A stretch of 7,109 bases of DNA, taken from Candidatus Cloacimonadota bacterium. Lineage in GTDB: Bacteria; Cloacimonadota; Cloacimonadia; JGIOTU-2; B8-G9. A model generated the notes under the pieces. It was not told the DNA's origin. It saw only the letters and a program-made list of their open reading frames with translations, and searched no databases. Position numbers and translations under genes: made by a program. Every line of letters starts with the position of its first letter. The first letter of the stretch is position 1. Shown in pieces: positions 6,467 through 7,109 of the stretch. The stretch covers positions 1-7,109 of the forward strand of contig QMNM01000074.1 of NCBI GenBank assembly GCA_003647765.1, read 5' to 3'.

Positions 6467-6555
6467 TAGAACGCGGATTACACTGATAACACGGATAAAA
6501 AATATTATAATAAAAATCTGTGAAAATCTGTATAATCCGTGTCATCTGTGTTCTA
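6467..6555. repeat. Large imperfect inverted repeat, 'CGGATTACAC...GTGTCATCTGTG' type
   Basis: The left arm, 6467-6496 (TAGAACGCGGATTACACTGA and on to CACGGAT), is matched at 23 of 30 positions by the reverse complement of the right arm, 6526-6555. The arms contain internal near-repeats (CGGATTACAC / TGATAACAC), and the centre has two tandem AAAATCTGT words. Elements of this form (acgcggattacacggat...atccgtgt) are dispersed in intergenic DNA of many bacteria, so I read it as a copy of a mobile or otherwise spreading palindromic family rather than a local regulator. Confidence 0.75.
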
Positions 6556-6668
6556 TCTTTATAGTATTACACTAAGTAAGTACCGAATGTAATTTATTGT
6601 TTTTGTAGAGTCCTTTCCGAACTAGTTCCAGTATGTATCTGGAAAATCCGAGCTAAAACAGAAAAAAT

Positions 6669-6699
6669 TTGACATACAAAAAATCATAACACTTATGAT
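6669..6699 (+). promoter_or_regulatory. Likely promoter of tRNA-Ala
   Basis: A perfect -35 TTGACA (6669-6674) is followed after 19 bases by TATGAT (6694-6699), one mismatch from the sigma-70 -10 consensus. The spacer is slightly long. Transcription would start about 6706, giving a 5' leader of some 34 bases to be removed by RNase P. A TATAAC at 6725-6730 is an alternative -10, without a matching -35. Confidence 0.45.
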
Positions 6700-6739
6700 A
6701 AAAATTAATAGTTCTTTATTTTATTATAACTTATAATTT

Positions 6740-6814
6740 GGGGAAGTAGCTCAGTGGGAGAGCATAGCATTCGCATTGCTAAGGTCGAGGGTTCAAATCC
6801 CTTCTTCTCCACCA
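6740..6814 (+). tRNA. tRNA-Ala (anticodon CGC)
   Basis: The full cloverleaf is 75 bases with CCA encoded. The acceptor stem GGGGAAG pairs with CTTCTCC and includes G3:U70, the main alanine identity element, followed by A73. The D stem is GCTC/GAGC with loop AGTGGGA. The anticodon stem is TAGCA/TGCTA with loop TTCGCAT, so the anticodon is CGC at 6772-6774, reading codon GCG. The variable loop is AGGTC. The T arm is GAGGG-TTCAAAT-CCCTT with one G:U pair. All stems close, so the gene looks functional. It is transcribed toward the broken ATPase gene on its right. No repeat of its 3' end is seen in this window, so there is no sign here of an integrated element. Confidence 0.97.
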
Positions 6815-6990
6815 TTCTTGAAAGGACTATAGAAAGAAGTATACCACACTTTAATTGAAATATTAAATTATCTCTATTCTATAAATAAAAAATATCCAAT
6901 AATTTTTATTTGTGAAAATGAAAAAATTTGCCTATATCTTTGATAAATCCAATAAATATCTCTATAGAAAATTAATAAATAGAGGATAAT

Positions 6991-7109
6991 GTGCTTAAAA
7001 GAAATCTATATTATGAATGTCTGAAATATATTAAGAGCAAAGAAGTTATTATTATTACTGGTGCCAGATGAGTGAGCAGATTGGTGGTTTGTTGAATATG
7101 AATACTCTA
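6991..7109 (+). pseudogene. Broken AAA_14/DUF4143 ATPase gene, runs off the right edge
   Basis: From a GTG start with AGAGG five bases upstream, the reading frame gives VLKRNLYYECLKYIKSKEV then IIITGAR and a TGA at 7069-7071. This is the N-terminal beta-strand leading to the P-loop of AAA_14 ATPases, where GARRVGKT would be expected. The expected P-loop does not follow in any frame. Instead the frame starting at 7065 reads QMSEQIGGLLNMNTL up to the edge, resembling the 'R.GqLLN.ssLa' helix-turn-helix segment of the DUF4143 part that normally lies roughly 180-200 residues downstream. I infer an internal deletion with loss of frame, removing the whole ATPase core. It is distinct from the intact family member at 5123-6280, which has a different N-terminus and opposite orientation. 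Confidence 0.65.

Larger units (their letters stand above)
6281..6739. other. 459-bp intergenic region between divergent ATPase gene and tRNA
   Basis: No coding sequence is evident on either strand. It holds the start-side region of the AAA ATPase gene (to about 6400), a large imperfect inverted repeat (6467-6555), a small hairpin TTCCAG-TATGTAT-CTGGAA (6626-6644) of unknown meaning, and a likely promoter for the tRNA (6669-6699). A minus-strand TTGACA near 6350-6345 has no good -10 partner, so I do not assign the ATPase promoter. Confidence 0.6.

Noticed and set aside
6732-6737. Perfect TATAAT just before the tRNA, as its -10 box.
   Set aside because: Only two bases separate it from the mature 5' end, so transcription would begin inside the tRNA.
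6740-6830. tRNA-Ala 3' end as an attachment site for an integrated element.
   Set aside because: No second copy of the tRNA 3' end and no integrase gene are present in this window.
6840-6915. Hairpin AAATAAAAA...TTTTTATTT as a terminator of the tRNA.
   Set aside because: The stem has only A-T pairs, lies about 75 bases past the tRNA, and is expected by chance in DNA this AT-rich.
6918-6989. Small plus-strand frame MKKFAYIFDKSNKYLYRKLI... (23 codons) ending one base before the broken ATPase start.
   Set aside because: It has no ribosome binding site, lies in very AT-rich DNA and resembles nothing I recognise. It could be a remnant, but support is too thin to list it as a gene.
1-7109. CRISPR array, riboswitch or origin of replication.
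   Set aside because: No regularly spaced direct repeats, no recognisable riboswitch core and no DnaA-box cluster were seen. The repeats present are dispersed inverted types.

Overview
The window is AT-rich DNA from a Gram-negative bacterium: it encodes an outer-membrane beta-barrel ending in phenylalanine, a secreted LolA-fold protein and a LolD/FtsX-type ABC transporter. Most genes have clear purine-rich Shine-Dalgarno sequences, and the tRNA has a TTGACA/TATGAT-like promoter. Both features argue against a typical Bacteroidetes. Protein style and the dispersed fold-back repeats would fit an uncultured lineage such as Cloacimonadota or another FCB-related phylum, but this is inference; nothing here fixes the taxon.

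Layout. Positions 1-211 hold a 111-bp two-armed palindromic element just past the end of an operon. Positions 212-4329, all on the minus strand, form a four-gene set read right to left: ABC ATPase (4329-3625), FtsX/MacB-type permease (3623-2370), a 149-bp gap filled with dispersed repeats, periplasmic LolA-like protein (2220-1480), and outer-membrane barrel (1483-212, 4-bp ATGA overlap). Together they could move a lipid, lipoprotein or other hydrophobic substrate from inner membrane through periplasm to outer membrane. The substrate is unknown.

Positions 4377-4818 are a 442-bp internally deleted, frameshifted IS5-family (IS427-like) element with recognisable terminal inverted repeats, 47 bp upstream of the operon's first codon. 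Positions 4819-5122 contain no gene but carry a TGTCATTGCGA inverted repeat. Positions 5123-6280 (minus) encode an AAA_14/DUF4143 ATPase. Positions 6281-6739 are non-coding apart from a large imperfect inverted repeat and a likely tRNA promoter. Positions 6740-6814 (plus) are tRNA-Ala(CGC), complete with G3:U70 and encoded CCA. From 6991 to the right edge lies the broken start of a second AAA_14/DUF4143 gene, whose P-loop region has been deleted.

The main points for a second look are the four-gene envelope-transport cassette, the unusual double-hairpin palindrome at 40-150, the MITE-like IS derivative in the operon's upstream region, and the fact that almost every larger intergenic gap carries a different fold-back repeat.
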